Assembly: GCA_022605405.1 (NCBI GenBank)
Contig: JABYQQ010000004.1
Coordinates: 2,170,001 to 2,234,000 of the forward strand
DNA: 64,000 nucleotides
From: Earliella scabrosa
Lineage: Eukaryota; Basidiomycota; Agaricomycetes; Polyporales; Polyporaceae
Reading direction: 5' to 3'
Both the position numbers and the translations under genes were made by a program. The notes under the pieces are model-generated. The model did no database searches. It was not told where the DNA came from and saw only the letters and a program-made list of their open reading frames with translations. This document shows, piece by piece, positions 26,576-38,732 of the stretch (position 1 is the stretch's first letter; each line of letters opens with the position of its first letter).

Positions 26576-27322
26576 GTATGGTTGCGTAGCGGGTGGTCCG
26601 AGGGGCGAATACGAGCGGAGGCTAGAGAGCAGACTCGGCGGAGGAGTGGAAGAGGGCGGCGAAGAAGTTTCGGAGAGGACAAGCGCAGCTTATATGCAGC
26701 GGAGGTGTTGCGGACCAAGTACGACAAATTTACATACAAGCGTCGAGGCTTGCGGTTCGTGATAGAAGATCTCGCTAACGCGGGTTCGTTGAGGGTCGTG
26801 GCGTGGACGATGACCGTGGTGGCGGTACTCGCTCAGCTTGGCCTGCCCACTTCCATACAAGCACGTCCAATGGCCTATGTAGCACGCACCCTGCTCTCAC
26901 ACTAAACAAAGCTCACGCATGAAGAACACGGTCTGAGGTAAAGATATTACGGTATGGGATTTGGGGGCGTTTTTAGGCTGTTGCAGATGGCGGCACGCAC
27001 AAGCGGGATAAACGTTAATTGACCGCACGCGTCTGCCGTCACCCGTGTTCAGTTGCGACTGCCTTGCACACCGCGTAATGAGCACGTTGCACATAACCGT
27101 CCATTCCATGAAACTACTGATACACATATTGGCGTTGATGGGCGACTCCAGATACAACTCGGCAACGAAAGAAGGGATGCAACAAAAGAAAACAGGATCA
27201 GCACTCGGGCTACCATAGCACGTCCACGCGAGACAACTAAAAGAACGATAGATCTACGGTGAAACCCCTCGGTCACGATATCACAAAAGAGAGTCCCATT
27301 GAAAGGGTGGGTCGCACCTCGC
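26576..27322. promoter_or_regulatory. Upstream region of SLT2, 747 bp
   Basis: This lies between the SLT2 start and the 3' end of the makorin-like gene. It holds no coding frame I can support. It must include the SLT2 promoter and the makorin 3' UTR; purine-rich tracts precede the SLT2 ATG. Confidence 0.5.
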
Positions 27323-29435
27323 TCAACCGTCGTTCGACGCGAACACAACCCGACCACGACCATCCGTCACGAACTCCGCAGAGACAGGCTGGGCGACTTC
27401 GGTGCTTGGACCGACCAGAGGAAGCGACCTTTGACGCAGAAGTCGTCCAGACAAGCCAGAGGGCGGGTCTTGCTGCGAGCAACCATTCGTGGTTTCCTCC
27501 GCGACGGAGAGATCAGGACTTGACTTGATGTGTGGGAGGATGGTCGCTGAAGATGAAGTTGCGCGACCACGACGACCATCTCGAGCCCTAGACGATGTCG
27601 TGCTGCTCCAAACAACTCGTCCCCGCCCGTCTGTCATGAACGGAGGGTCGTTATCATGCACAGCGACCTCCGTCCGCGATACCGGTTCGGCTTGTACGGC
27701 AGAAGGTACGAAGACTTCTAGGGCAGCCGAAGTCGCCGCCGCGGAAGAATCTCCACTAGGCTGCTGCCTCAACGGGCAATCTGCAGCGAACTCTCCAGAA
27801 TTGGTAGATTCAGAGGTTGAACTGTGCGCTGTTGCGGGTCCCTCATCAGGATTATCCTGTTCCTCATCGGGGTGCGATGAGCCGGCAGGTCCGGAGGGGA
27901 GTGGACGCAGACTATCGAGATAGGAGGGAATAAACGCCGGAGTTGGGTCGAGGGCGGTCCCAGCTGACGGCTGGGGAGACGCGAGTGCGGTAGGGGGATC
28001 CGGCGTAGTAGTCGTGGTTATATCGACATTGTGGTGTTCCAATGAAGGATCGAATGGCCAGCCACCCCACGGGAGTAGATTGGAAAGAGGTTGCTCCGCG
28101 TCCGACTGGTCTGCCAAGTGTGTCGCCGGCTGCTCAAGTCTTTCCTCCTCTGCGTCGGAATTATCTTCATCCAGACGATAGATGTCTTCAACGCCCAAGG
28201 CAGCGACGACGGTCGAAACAGCGTGTTGCTATACCATGTCGGGTGATTCAGTATGACTCGGGATAATCGGAGGAATATCCGCACCACATCTCGCGGATTC
28301 ATATTGGCACTTCTCATTGCGTGAGCGATAGTGGCCAAGATGACTCCGACCCCACTGTCATCGTCATGATCCCAAGGACTGAAAGTGAAGTCGCCGTGAC
28401 GCCTTGAAGAATGTTGTCTCTATGTCCATCATGAGAGTTCATACAAAATTGTCAGTTGCAGCGTTTCGCACCTGCATGTAGTAATCGGCGCCGCGTTCGA
28501 AGACGTAGGGTGTGCCATCCTCGTTCTCGTGTTTGTAGAAACATTCCTTGCCAAAGGGGCAAGAGCGTTTGCCTTTCGGGGAGTTCTCGAAATACCTGAC
28601 AATGCTAGTGAGAACCCGGATGCACGAGTGAAAAGAACTGGAACGCACTTGCACTTGACCCGGGCCATGCTGTTCTTGTACTGCTCAATCACTTGCGCCT
28701 TCTTTGGGTCTCCTTCCGGGTAGAACAAGGACGAAGGAGTCACGAATCGGGAAGAGGTACGACACATTGGACATGTCTTCGTAGTGCCGGCTTCGATCAT
28801 GTCCGCGGATTTGCCCTCAGAGCCTCGCCAATTCTTAATGCACTGAGGACAACATGTAAGTACATGACCATATAGGGGAGCGATAGGACGTACCGGCAGG
28901 CAGAACACATGACTACAACCGACTAAATGAATCCAATGTATCAGTGGACAATCCTAACTACACTGCAGCTCCCGTTGCAGGGGGACACGCGCTTGACGCG
29001 TCGCAAGATATGCTTATGCACTCACCAAGCAATCCGAACGTCACCGGGACATCATAACAGATAGAACACAAGTTGTCCTCATCATCATCTGGTGGCTGAC
29101 TAGTAGCGCTCGAGCTCTTGTCGCCGGGTTTGACGTGGATGAACCAGCATTTGTCTCCATTGCGACACCACCCCGACGCATAAAACCTGCAGACTTTGCT
29201 CTTGTCGTACGGCGTCAGCCGCTCCGACTCTCCGTGGAGGAACTTGCATCGATCGCCGGCGTAGCATCCGCGACTTGTGTTACTAAACATTGGGTTTGTT
29301 AGATGTCATTCGAATGAACGCGTGTAACGCATGAACTCACTAATAGCGACATATCCCTCGTGGCTTGGATGTAACGGGGCGATCGTGTTGAGGTACATTG
29401 GCAGTGGTGTCGGATGCGGTTGCTGGACTAGACAT
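27323..29435 (-). CDS. Makorin-like RING/CCCH E3 ubiquitin ligase with long tail
   Basis: Seven exons. The start (29435) opens MSSPATASDTTANV; a 58-nt intron (29283-29340) splits the first CCCH finger, which rejoins as KPRGICRYYNTSRGC plus YAGDRCKFLH. The second is VCRFYASGWCRNGDKCWFIH. The C3HC4 RING is rebuilt over two introns: NLCSICYDVPVTFGLL, GCSHVFCLPCIKNWRG, KTCPMCRTSS. A third CCCH finger follows (CPFGKECFYKHENEDG), in the makorin order CCCH-RING-CCCH. A further ~300 residues are low-complexity and contain two copies of TDGRGRVV, one being at the extreme C-terminus. Makorins are ubiquitin ligases that bind RNA. The 59-nt intron before AALGVEDIYRLDEDN is my inference. Confidence 0.87.
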
Positions 29436-29737
29436 ACGGGGACGAGATGGATAGCAGACGGGTTGGAGGCAGAGCAGGGCAGGGGTGCACAGTCAAGGAG
29501 CGTGCTGATCGAGCTAATATAGCGGATTGCAGAGAGAAGCTGGGTGGGGAAGCTCTTCTGACCTGCGGCAACTGCAGCAGCCACCACAGTCAGGGTCAGA
29601 GTCAACTCGATATCGCGAGAGCGTCACCCGCCAATTCCGTAACATCTCCCTTACGTAAGACAACGTTGACCAGGCTTTCAGCCACCACCGCGTTGCTGCC
29701 ACCCTCACACAGTGTACACGTCCTCGTCTCCGTCTCC
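29436..29737. promoter_or_regulatory. Divergent promoter, makorin-like / HFI1
   Basis: This 302-bp space separates two start codons on opposite strands. No TATA element stands out on either side. Confidence 0.45.
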
Positions 29738-30851
29738 ATGTCGCTCTCGTCGACATCTACCGTGAAAGCACAGATATCCAACGCGTTGGGCCCCAAGGCG
29801 ACGTCTTACTTTAGTGTGCTCAAAGAATACCTGTCTGGCCACATCTCTCGGAACGAATACGACGAACAGATCAAGGCACTCCTAGACAGTACCCACCTCC
29901 GTATGTTCCAGATTCTGTCTCATGTTGCATTACTCACATCCGTGTAGTACAGCTTCATAATGCACTCATAGTCTCGTTATTCGACACTTCCGCGCATCTC
30001 GCGCCTATAGCCGCCCCGCCACCCGATCTCCCGAAACCCCCACCTCGCAAACGGCGACGCACGCTGCCATACCAAGGCCCCGATCCAGAAGAGATGACCA
30101 CATTGCGGTCAGAGAGGCTTAAGAAGTGGACCGTGGGGTTGGGAAGGCGTGAGCGGGACAGGATACGCTCCTTGGAAGCCATAGCAGCGAATGAAGCACT
30201 GCACGCAAGGTCATACACGGACGAGATTGCAGCAGAGCGGGGCGTTCAACTGGTGCCGGAAAGAGGAGGTAAGCTTCGTGTGGTGTATGATCCTTGTGTG
30301 CGTCCCCTGAGACTGGCCACAGAATCGCCTGGAAGCCGACTACCTCTCAATCTTGCGTCCATGACGCGCGCACCAACGTTACAACACATCTCCGAACGAA
30401 TAAACCTGATATCCGCACAACACAACTTGGGTACCCCTTCCAAAGAGGTCGCGTCTCTGCTCATGTTGGCATTTGAAGTAAGCATTACCTATGTCAGGAT
30501 GCATCCGTATCACTGACTAGCACGGCGCAGGCCAAACTCAAGCAACTGATAACACAAGCCCTTTCCCTGACGTCGACTTCGCATGCCATCACATCCATCC
30601 GAGCTGCCGAGCCGCATTCACATAGTTACGTGCTGCCTGCCTCCTCGTTTGACAGTCTCTTCACAGTCTCGCCTGCCGTCCTCCCAAACAAGTCTGCAGC
30701 AGCTATGCGGCTTGCTGTAGGAGAGAACGAGCCTTCCGAAGATGACATTATCTTGAAGGACAGAGCCGAAGTGAAGGACCAGCGATGGCAGCTATTCGCG
30801 TTGCTTGGCGAGCGTAGTACTGTCAAGGAGGCGTTACGGACATTGCATTGA
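29738..30851 (+). CDS. HFI1: SAGA core subunit HFI1/ADA1 (TADA1)
   Basis: Exons 29738-29900, 29948-30268, 30323-30477 and 30531-30851 give 319 residues. The first exon (SNALGPKATSYFSVLKEYLSG, ISRNEYDEQIKALL) is the SAGA-Tad1 opening; LHNALIVSLFDTSAH and LKKWTVGLGRRERDRIRSLE follow, the latter the most conserved piece of the family. The remainder holds a histone-fold-like helix series (LQHISERINLISAQHNLGTP, VASLLMLAFEAKLKQLIT). In SAGA, Ada1 pairs with Taf12 through its histone fold and is required for complex integrity. The gene is head-to-head with the makorin-like gene. With SGF73 and TAF10 it is one of three SAGA subunits within about 20 kb. Confidence 0.87.
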
Positions 30852-31071
30852 GTGGACTTCTCTTTCATTATCTTGCCTGTATACATGGATCAGTATCTCT
30901 CCTTCACTGTCAGCGCATATGTGGAACCGTTGTGTAGGTCCGCAGATAGCAACGGTGCGAGCTGGTACGAGCTGTTGCTCGCGACTCGGCTGTGCCGGGC
31001 CGCAACGTCGTCATCGATAGTTTCCCCGGTCCCCGACCAGGTGTGCTGACTACGTCGTCGGAAGCTCCGTA

Positions 31072-31078
31072 TATAAAG
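31072..31078 (+). promoter_or_regulatory. TATA element of the dihydrodiol-dehydrogenase-like gene
   Basis: TATAAAG sits 64 bp before the ATG at 31142, in a gap of 290 bp downstream of HFI1. Confidence 0.6.
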
Positions 31079-31141
31079 AGAGTGGCCCGCCCGTTCCTGA
31101 AAGTCTCACTCTGTTGCCCTCGCATACATACACCCACGACG

Positions 31142-32718
31142 ATGGCCGCTAATCAACCATTCGTGCTGCACTGGGGCATCATCTCAACCGGCAGGATTGC
31201 CCAGGACTTCACAAAGGCAAGTAACAATGCATACTAAATTCTAGAAGCCTACTGAGCAGCTGCGGCACTTCAGGATTTGTTGGTCGACCCCTCCACGTGA
31301 GCTTGAGTTTTGCTGCGGGATGTCTCGATTCCCCGTCAACGTTCTTTGCACAGTCGACATGTTTCGGACGTCGCTCACAAGGTCGTTGCGGTTGGATCGC
31401 GAAGCACCGACAGCGCCCAGAAGTTCATTGATACGTACATCAACGGCGATAAGAACGTCAAGGCGTATGGAAGCTACGCCGAGGTATTTGCAGACAAGGT
31501 ATGTCTCTACGCGTGCCTTCCCTTCCACTCCAAATTTCTGATGATTCTCGTGCTTAGGACGTCAACGCGGTGTACATAGGCGAGCAGGTCGTTCACTGCA
31601 GGATTTGGGGGTCCTGACGTATACCGCATGCAGGAACCCCTCATACCTTGCACTACGAAAATGCGCTCGACGCGTTGAACGCTGGGAAGCACGTCCTGTG
31701 CGAGAAGGCGACCACGTCCAACGCAGCAGAGCTCAAGGCGCTGCTCAAGCTGGCCAAGGAGAAGAAGCTTTTCTTCATGGAGGCGTTGTGGACGCGCTTC
31801 CACCCGCTCACCCTGGAACTGAAGCGGATCGCTGAAGAAGGCTCTCTCGGCGACCCTGTTGTCGTACATGCTGACCTGTCAGCCGACTTCCACACCGAGA
31901 GTGGGTTCATTGCTCCCAGCCTATGATTAATGAACGACAATTCTTCCCGCGCTTCAGGCCTTCCCTTGACACACCGGATGCTCGATCCCAAGTTGGGTGG
32001 CGGAGCTTTGTTGGATCTGTACGTCAACAGTTTACGAGACTGATCATGAGAGACGCGGCTAATACACAAAGCTACCTATCGCAGTGGACCATACCCTATG
32101 TTCTGGGTAAGTTGTCTATGACTCATGCAGGGTGTCGTGCACCCATATTGACGAGGCTTGCAGTGCATGCTCGCTCTCTACGAGCATCCTTCCAACAAGA
32201 ACGCGCGGCCGACGAGCGTCACCGCCTCAATTGTGAAGTCGACCATCACAGATGTTGACGCAAGCACGAGCTGGACTGTGAACTTTACCGAACACTTGCA
32301 AGCACAGGCCGTCCTGAGCTGCAGCATGACCGTGCGCACTGCGCCCTTCGGGGCGACAATCCGTTACAAGAACGGGACAATCACGGTGAAGACCCCGATC
32401 TTCCGCCCGCCGTCCTTCACCGTCGAATACTTCGACAAGAATGGACAGGCCTTGGGCCAGGATTTCAAGTCGTTCAAATACGAAGGTGGGGGCTGGCACT
32501 ATGAGGCAGATGAAGTTGCCCGGTGCATCAGGGATGGCAAGCTGGAGAGCGATTCATGGGGGCACGAGAAGAGCATCATCATGATGGAGACGTTTGACGA
32601 GGTGAGTACAACACCGACTATCATTGTCAAGGATTCATTATAGATCGCGTCCTAGGTCCGTCGTCTGGGCAAATACATACTGCCGGAGGGAGTTGAGAAG
32701 GTAGAGAGGGTTCAATGA
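31142..32718 (+). CDS. Gfo/Idh/MocA oxidoreductase, dimeric dihydrodiol / D-xylose dehydrogenase type
   Basis: The first exon reads LHWGIISTGRIAQDF, a Rossmann fold with the GxxxTGRIA nucleotide-binding turn. Next come AVGSRSTDSAQKFIDTY, then HTLHYENALDALNAGKHVLCEK with the EKA(T/P) lysine expected to be catalytic, then EALWTRFHPLTLELK. Two introns later GGGALLDLGPYPMFW carries the dihydrodiol-dehydrogenase DLGxYP motif. About seven exons; the last ends ILPEGVEKVERVQ. Family members oxidise trans-dihydrodiols or D-xylose using NADP+. In fungi the xylose activity is common. Which one applies here cannot be told from sequence. Several short introns give alternative small frames, but the joined protein has no gap. 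Confidence 0.85.
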
Positions 32719-33253
32719 ACGCACAGACGCTGCAGAAGGATAAAACCATATATTGTGGACGATCTCGAAGTCAATTGACATGTACATCACGACAATCCAC
32801 CGCACTTTCCGATAGAACCTGTGAAGCAGAATGCTGGTCAGATTGTGTACTCGTCTAGCGGTAAAGCAAGTGGGGTGGGTCAGAAAAAGCGGACCCTTCG
32901 CCAAAGCGAGAGCCCGAAGGTAGCTGAGATAGGGTTCTGCAACGCAGGGCAAGCCTGCTAAAGCCAAATGCCTCAAACATCATATGGAACACGTGGAGGA
33001 ACAACGCAGGGATACTGACTGAAATTCGAACTCACCATGAATGACACTAGTAGTGGTGGGGTGGAAGCAAGGTGGAAGAGGACAAGTTGCGAGCCGGCGC
33101 AGAATTTTGTTGAAGTTCGGCAAAATAGACGCTCGATCTGCGATCCAACGGGCGCCACAGCTCGACGCTGAGCTGTGACCACGACCACGGTGCTCGCAGC
33201 TCGGACTTCGTATACGAGACTCACCAGCTTCTGTCAACACGAACACATACACC
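32719..33253. other. Intergenic, 535 bp
   Basis: This is the 3' flank of the oxidoreductase and the TAF10 promoter. No coding frame or RNA gene was recognised. Confidence 0.5.
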
Positions 33254-33972
33254 ATGTCTACCCCATACCAGGACCCATCCCAGACCTCTGGATACTACGC
33301 TGCCACTCCGACGCCTTCCGCGCCTTCACCACACCCACAATCAACACCAGACTTCACCCAACCAGGTCCCAGCACCTCCCAACCATCACGGCCTGCAACT
33401 GGCCAAACAGCTGAAGAGACGCGTAAGGACAAGACTCTAGCGGAGTTTCTGCTCATGCTTGATGACTATGAGCCCTTGGTGCGTGTGATGTCGAGCAAGG
33501 ATGGGGCCAGGACCTGCAACAACGAGAACGGTCGGGGTGTTGACTGTCTCGAGCGCAGATACCCAACGAGGTCACGGAGTACTACCTTCAGAGAGTAGGC
33601 TTTGAGTGCGAGGATGCCAGACTGTGAGTATTGTCGCGCATATACTCGGCGGAAGGCGTTCAAGCGGCTCGCTGTGGGACGTGTAGCAAACGTCTCCTAT
33701 CGCTGGCTGCGCAGAAGTTCGTGTCAGACATAGCAGCGGATGCGTACCAGCATGCGCGGATACGCGCGAACGCTGCAGGTGGACGGTCTCGGGCCAACCA
33801 GTCGGGAACCGCGTCTGCGAGAGTGAGTCAGTTTGGTTTGACAGAGTGGCCTTCTGGTTAACCGGTCTCGCTATTCCAGGACAAGACGAAGACAACGCTC
33901 ACTATGGATGACCTCAGTTCAGCCCTTGCGGAGTACGGTATCAACTCCCGCAAGCCAGATTTCTACATGTAA
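33254..33972 (+). CDS. TAF10: TFIID/SAGA subunit TAF10
   Basis: Exons 33254-33478, 33559-33623, 33687-33822 and 33880-33972 give 172 residues. After a 50-residue Ser/Pro/Thr-rich leader the histone fold begins: KTLAEFLLMLDDYEPL, then IPNEVTEYYLQRVGFEC, KRLLSLAAQKFVSDIAADAY and TLTMDDLSSALAEYGIN. These are the near-invariant TAF10 blocks. TAF10 is shared between TFIID and SAGA and forms histone-fold pairs with Taf3/Taf8 or Spt7. Splice junctions are phase-consistent throughout. The end (NSRKPDFYM) is typical. Confidence 0.96.
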
Positions 33973-34797
33973 CCCCATCATTAGAGTTCCTTCTGCATGT
34001 AACCCCCGGACGCTGGTATCTCATGCACTCTTTTGGAGACTACTCACTTGTACAGTATCATCGTAATGCTATCCGTGTACACGCTTTCTCACCAACTACA
34101 CAACTGTGTGAAAGGCACTAGGCAGCTCATTTCACAGGTGAGTCACTCTCATCTGCGGATCGTGAACCATTAACGACGCCACGTCAGGAATAACTGTAGT
34201 CGACCGAGCAGCGTAATATATTCGCAGCTCCGCTACATGTTCCTCCGTTTGTGTCTCATTTGTCCAGGGCAGTACAGGGCTTGCCTGAACGTACACACTC
34301 TGAACGATTCGGGTTGATCAGACGTTTTGCTGGAAACGTTGCCACACGAAGGTCCCACCCCGGGGTCCGCTCATCGCGCCGAACTCAGCTCTGCGCCCAA
34401 GTTAAATGCGGTAAGTAGTCACTCAATCTTGCGGCTCTGACAGTCCTGGTCTGACGTGCTGTGCATATGTGTCATTCGAGGCGCCGCATGAACAGACTGC
34501 AGTATTCATGACGAACTACGGCGCAGTGAGTGACTCGTTCAGAATGCGATCACCCGAATCCAGATTGCTCTTGCGAGGTACTCAACACTGCATCCACGTT
34601 CATGTTCAGGGATGATTAGGTTCGCATCGCCTACTGCTCATAAAAATCGATGCGAAGGCAGAAGCCGATTTTTGGACTAATAACTTCTCAGGTGCCTGTC
34701 TATCATATGTGTCAAGTCACCAGCGCGATAGCATGGGCGAAAGAGATATAAGGACCATTGGACCGTTCATACGACCACAGTCAACAGTTCTCTCGGC
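33973..34797. other. Intergenic, 825 bp
   Basis: This lies between the TAF10 3' end and the UbiA start. I found no open frame with protein motifs; it should contain the UbiA promoter. Confidence 0.5.
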
Positions 34798-36069
34798 ATG
34801 TCAGAAGGCAAACCTCTCGTGGGCAAGACCCAGTCGCCGCGCACCGTATGGTCGAGCATCCGTGCTTACGTTTCCCTCACTCGTATCGACAAATTCCCTG
34901 CTGGCTCGAATCTGGTTTTCTGGCCCTGTGGTACGTTTTGACACCTCTCCCGCAACACGCTAGTTATCATTATTGATCCCTGAATAGCGTGGGGCATCCT
35001 GCTGAGCTCGCGGCTCCTGCGTTTGCCGCAAGAACAAACCTGGACATTGTTGGCAATGTACCTCTTGGGCAGCACCTTGCGCCACAATGCTGCGTGTGTC
35101 TGGAATGATATATGCGACCTCAAATTTGATCGACAAGTCGGTAAGAGTTTTCGTCTCCCGTCGACAGGGTGAGAAGGTGGACTGATGCGTAGCGTGGTAG
35201 AGCGATCCAAGACACGTCCGCTTGCGTGCGGAGCGGTGTCGGTGACAGGCGCGATCATCGTGCTCCTCGCACACCTCGTTGTTTGCTACCCCATCCTACT
35301 GCTTGCCGGTCCCGAGGGGTATGTGTATTTCATGTCCGGCGAGCACGGGTACGCTCATAATTCTCCGTCAGAACGAAGGTCGGACTTGTGGGGTTGTTGT
35401 TCTTGGACCCAATATATCCTCTCACGAAGAGATGGACACATTGGCCGCAGGCATGGCTGGGTAAGGGGGCATGTCTAGTCATCGTCTCCGCGTCCTACAT
35501 CTCGCACAGGTCTCGCCATGACATGGGGCTTGCCGACAGTGTGGATCTCCATGCAAGGATGTACTAATCTGAAGCCTATGTTCGCACTGTTTTTCGGCGG
35601 CGTCTGGTGAGCGGTCTCATTTATCAAAGCCGCGCTCTGCACTGACAAATGATTAACCGCAGCTGGACGATCTACTACGACACGATATATGCTTGTCAAG
35701 ATCGACGTGATGACGTAACTGCGGGTGTCAAGTCTACCGCGGTTCTCTTTGGCAGACACGTCCGCCCGATACTCGCCATCTTTGCGGCGCTGTTCGTCAC
35801 CTGCCTAGTCTATACGGGAATAGCCACTGCCGCAAGCCCCGGGTACTACGCGATTACTGTCGCCGGCAGTGCTGTCTGTCTTGGCTGGCAGTTGCTTACG
35901 TTGGACTTTGACCAGCCAGAGGCATGCTGGAAGGCCTTCAAGGTAAGCGGCCACCGTATACTGGCAATTCCCCGCTAATGCGAGTGTGTGCTAGGCCAAT
36001 GGAAACGTTGTTGGGATGCTCATCTGGCTTGGAATGGTAGCGGACTATTCACTCAGTCTTGCTGCATAG
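34798..36069 (+). CDS. UbiA-family prenyltransferase
   Basis: Seven exons join without stops. The first aspartate-rich motif is VWNDICDLKFD (NDxxDxxxD), followed by RSKTRPLACG; the second is YACQDRRDD, then AGVKSTAVLFG. Both are required for Mg-diphosphate binding, so activity is expected. About eight hydrophobic segments are visible (e.g. IIVLLAHLVVCYPILLLAG; ILAIFAALFVTCLVYTG). The motifs are COQ2-like, but the N-terminus (MSEGKPLVGKTQSPRTVW) is short, with no obvious mitochondrial presequence. I therefore infer a specialised-metabolism prenyltransferase acting on an aromatic acceptor, rather than the ubiquinone enzyme. A P450 follows on the same strand, 431 bp downstream. Substrate and chain length are unknown. 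Confidence 0.88.
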
Positions 36070-36500
36070 TGATCCTCTTCCAGTATCCTTCCTTCTCCTG
36101 CCAGGCATATCACAGACTGAGATTTGGCACTGTACCGAATTCACGTCATATGATATGGAAACCAACTATTGACCTGCTTGCACTTTGGAAGACGAGGACT
36201 GCACCGCGCCTATGGTAGATGTGGAATCCACGCCGAGGGATGCGGTGCTCATTAGTGAGTATGCTAGTTGTGTTCTGTCAACCCACGACGTCTTGATTGA
36301 CGTGTATGCGCGCTGCGTTGCCCCCAGGTGAAATTCACCGTGATACACACCCTAGCGCTCGCAAGTGACCGGTCCTTCATTGCGGATCGAAACAGACATA
36401 GCTTTTCCAGAATATCCCGAGTCAGACCTGCAAGAGCCGGAGAGCTCATATACTTCCGTAGCGGACTCTCTCATTACGACCACGACACATACTCGCCGCC
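36070..36500. other. Intergenic between UbiA and P450, 431 bp
   Basis: This should hold the UbiA 3' UTR and the P450 promoter. I saw no conserved element. Confidence 0.45.
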
Positions 36501-38732
36501 ATGTTCGCGACAATCCTGGGAGCGACGCTTCTAGTGGCAGGAGTTCTGCTCACTTGCATCACGCTGAAGCGCGCCCCTATGCCGCCAGGACCTCCTGGTT
36601 TGCCACTGATCGGGAATTTGTTAGACATGACGACCCACGAGCAATGGAGGAGGGCGGTTCAATGGGGGAAGACCTACGGCGAGTGTTCCTCGCTTGTTGC
36701 CGCTAATAGTCAAGTAGACAAGCTGACGTTGCGACCTATAGGAGACATGATATCCGTCCGCTTGTTCGGAACGCCATACCTCTTCCTGAATAGTGCTGAG
36801 GCGGTGATGGATCTGCTACACAAGCGTGGCGCGTTATACTCTGACCGACCTCACCTCACCATGGCTTGCGACTTGTGAGTGCACTGTACAAGACCTCTTC
36901 CGATGCTAAGGACTGCATTCTGCAGGTCTGCAATGGGCGACCTCGTGCCCTTGACTAAGTATGGAGAGCGCTTCAAGCTCGAGAGGAAGCTTATGAACCA
37001 GGCACTTGGCTTGAGCGCCGTCGAGAAGTGGCAACCAATAGTCGCAAAGGAGACGCATCTGCTCCTCTCGCATCTGGTGCAGAACCCGGAGGGGTACCTT
37101 GACAGTTTCAAACGGTGGGAACGATTCGTGGTTCACGGTGTCCAAACGGCGCTGAAGAGGACACTTGCAGATTCGCCGGGTCCTTGATCTTCACCACGAT
37201 TTATGGATATCACATCGCGGCCAGCCGAGATCCGTACATCGAAGCAGCAGAGGAGTTCATGGAGATCTCTTCCTATGCGATGACAGCAGGCTGGGTGGTC
37301 GACTTCCTGCCTTGGGGTGCGTGTAGTGACCGTACGCGATTCCATCGAAGTCGTAAACTAATTAATATGCTGCTAGTACGCTGGATCCCCGGTCTAACCG
37401 TACACAAGACGGCAGCCAGTTGGCGGGCCAAGCTGGACTTGTGGGTGGAAAAACCTCATCGCATGTTCAAGGACCTTCCTGTACGTCTCGTCACTACGAT
37501 CGTCACACCTTACATGACACTCAACGACTCCAGGACTCCGCGCTCAAGCGTGTCTCTTTCTGTGGCAACTTGTTACTGGAGGATGGCGGGCACGTCACAT
37601 GCGATCCCGAGTACGAGCATCGCGTCAAGTGGCTCGCATGCTCTCTGTATGGCCGTGAGTCCTCATGACATGCATGCATCGAGGCCAGCTACTGATTTGC
37701 CCCTCCAGCTGGTTCCGACACGGTGAGCACTCATAATCAACTATGTTCCTGCTGCTGATACTACCGTCGTGTCAGACCGTCATCACGCTGACTATGCTCG
37801 TGCTTGCTTTGGTGCATCATCCGGAAGTCCTACGAAAGGCGCAGAAACAGCTGGATGATGCCGTTGGAACTGAACGCCTACCGACATTCAACGACCGTTC
37901 GCGTGTACCTTACATCGACTGTATCTTGAAGGAAGTATTGCGATGGGGCACGCCCGTCCCTCTCAGTGAGCAATTGGTTGAACTACACCTCCGGTATACA
38001 TGTTTATCGTATTTGCGCTACAGCCCCGCCGCACAGACTCGTCCAAGAAGATCGATACAGAGATTATGTCCTCCCGGAGGGCACATGCGTAAGTTTCGGT
38101 TTCCGCTCTCTCCTCGTACGCATCGCTCACTGACTGGTCCACACTCCCGAACCAGTGCATCGCCAACATGTGGTGCGCCGCCCACTTATACTGTTGAAAG
38201 TGATAACCATTGCTCATATCCGCGATCCCACCGCAGGGCCATCCTCCACAACGAGGCGCTGTACCCAGACCCGCACCGGTTCTACCCGGAACGATTCGAG
38301 CTCGAGAAAGACCCCGAGCGGCTTCGACTCATAGATCCAGCCAACTACGTCTTCGGGTTTGGCCGCAGGTGCGTCCCCCTGTCCTGCATTGACGCAGATC
38401 AAGTCATGGTGATTCTGAGCGTGCTCGCATGCAGACGCTGCCCCGGCCTTCACTTCGCGGACCAGTCGCTGTGGTGCGCCTTTGCGACCATCGTCGCGTG
38501 TTTCGACATCGCGCCGGTCGTCGACGAAGCCGGGCAATCCGTCCTGCCTGAACTCGAGTTCGCGGAGGGCGCGTTTCGGTGAGCGCTGCAGACCACGGTC
38601 CGTTCCCTGGTCTGAGACTCCTATTGATGACCGCGTGCGTGTGCCAGACATCCCAAGCCGTTCAGGTGTCGCATTGTCCCGCGCAATCGGACCGTGGAAT
38701 CTCTTATCCAAGAAGCTGTGAGCGCTGTTTGA
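36501..38732 (+). CDS. Cytochrome P450 monooxygenase
   Basis: About 13 exons; all junctions can be joined in frame. The N-terminus is a membrane anchor (MFATILGATLLVAGVLLTCI) followed by the proline hinge MPPGPPGLPLIGN. The I-helix region gives SLYGPGSDTTVITLTM, where a G-S-D-T-T stands for the oxygen-binding A/G-G-x-D/E-T. The ExxR is KEVLRWG. PHRFYPERFELEKD precedes the haem loop, which is split by an intron: NYVFGFGRR joins RCPGLHFAD, giving FGFGRRRCPG with the cysteine ligand. Length is normal (about 510). It resembles the basidiomycete O-methylsterigmatocystin-oxidoreductase-like P450 groups, by general look only. The substrate is unknown; the adjacent prenyltransferase suggests a shared pathway. 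Confidence 0.9.

Noticed and set aside
34798..36069. Simple assignment as mitochondrial COQ2
   Set aside because: The motifs are similar, but no presequence is seen and a P450 lies next to it; left as UbiA family with COQ2 as the stated alternative.
36501..38732. P450 as a pseudogene because its frame changes often
   Set aside because: All shifts coincide with GT-AG introns, and the joined protein keeps ExxR and FGFGRRRCPG.
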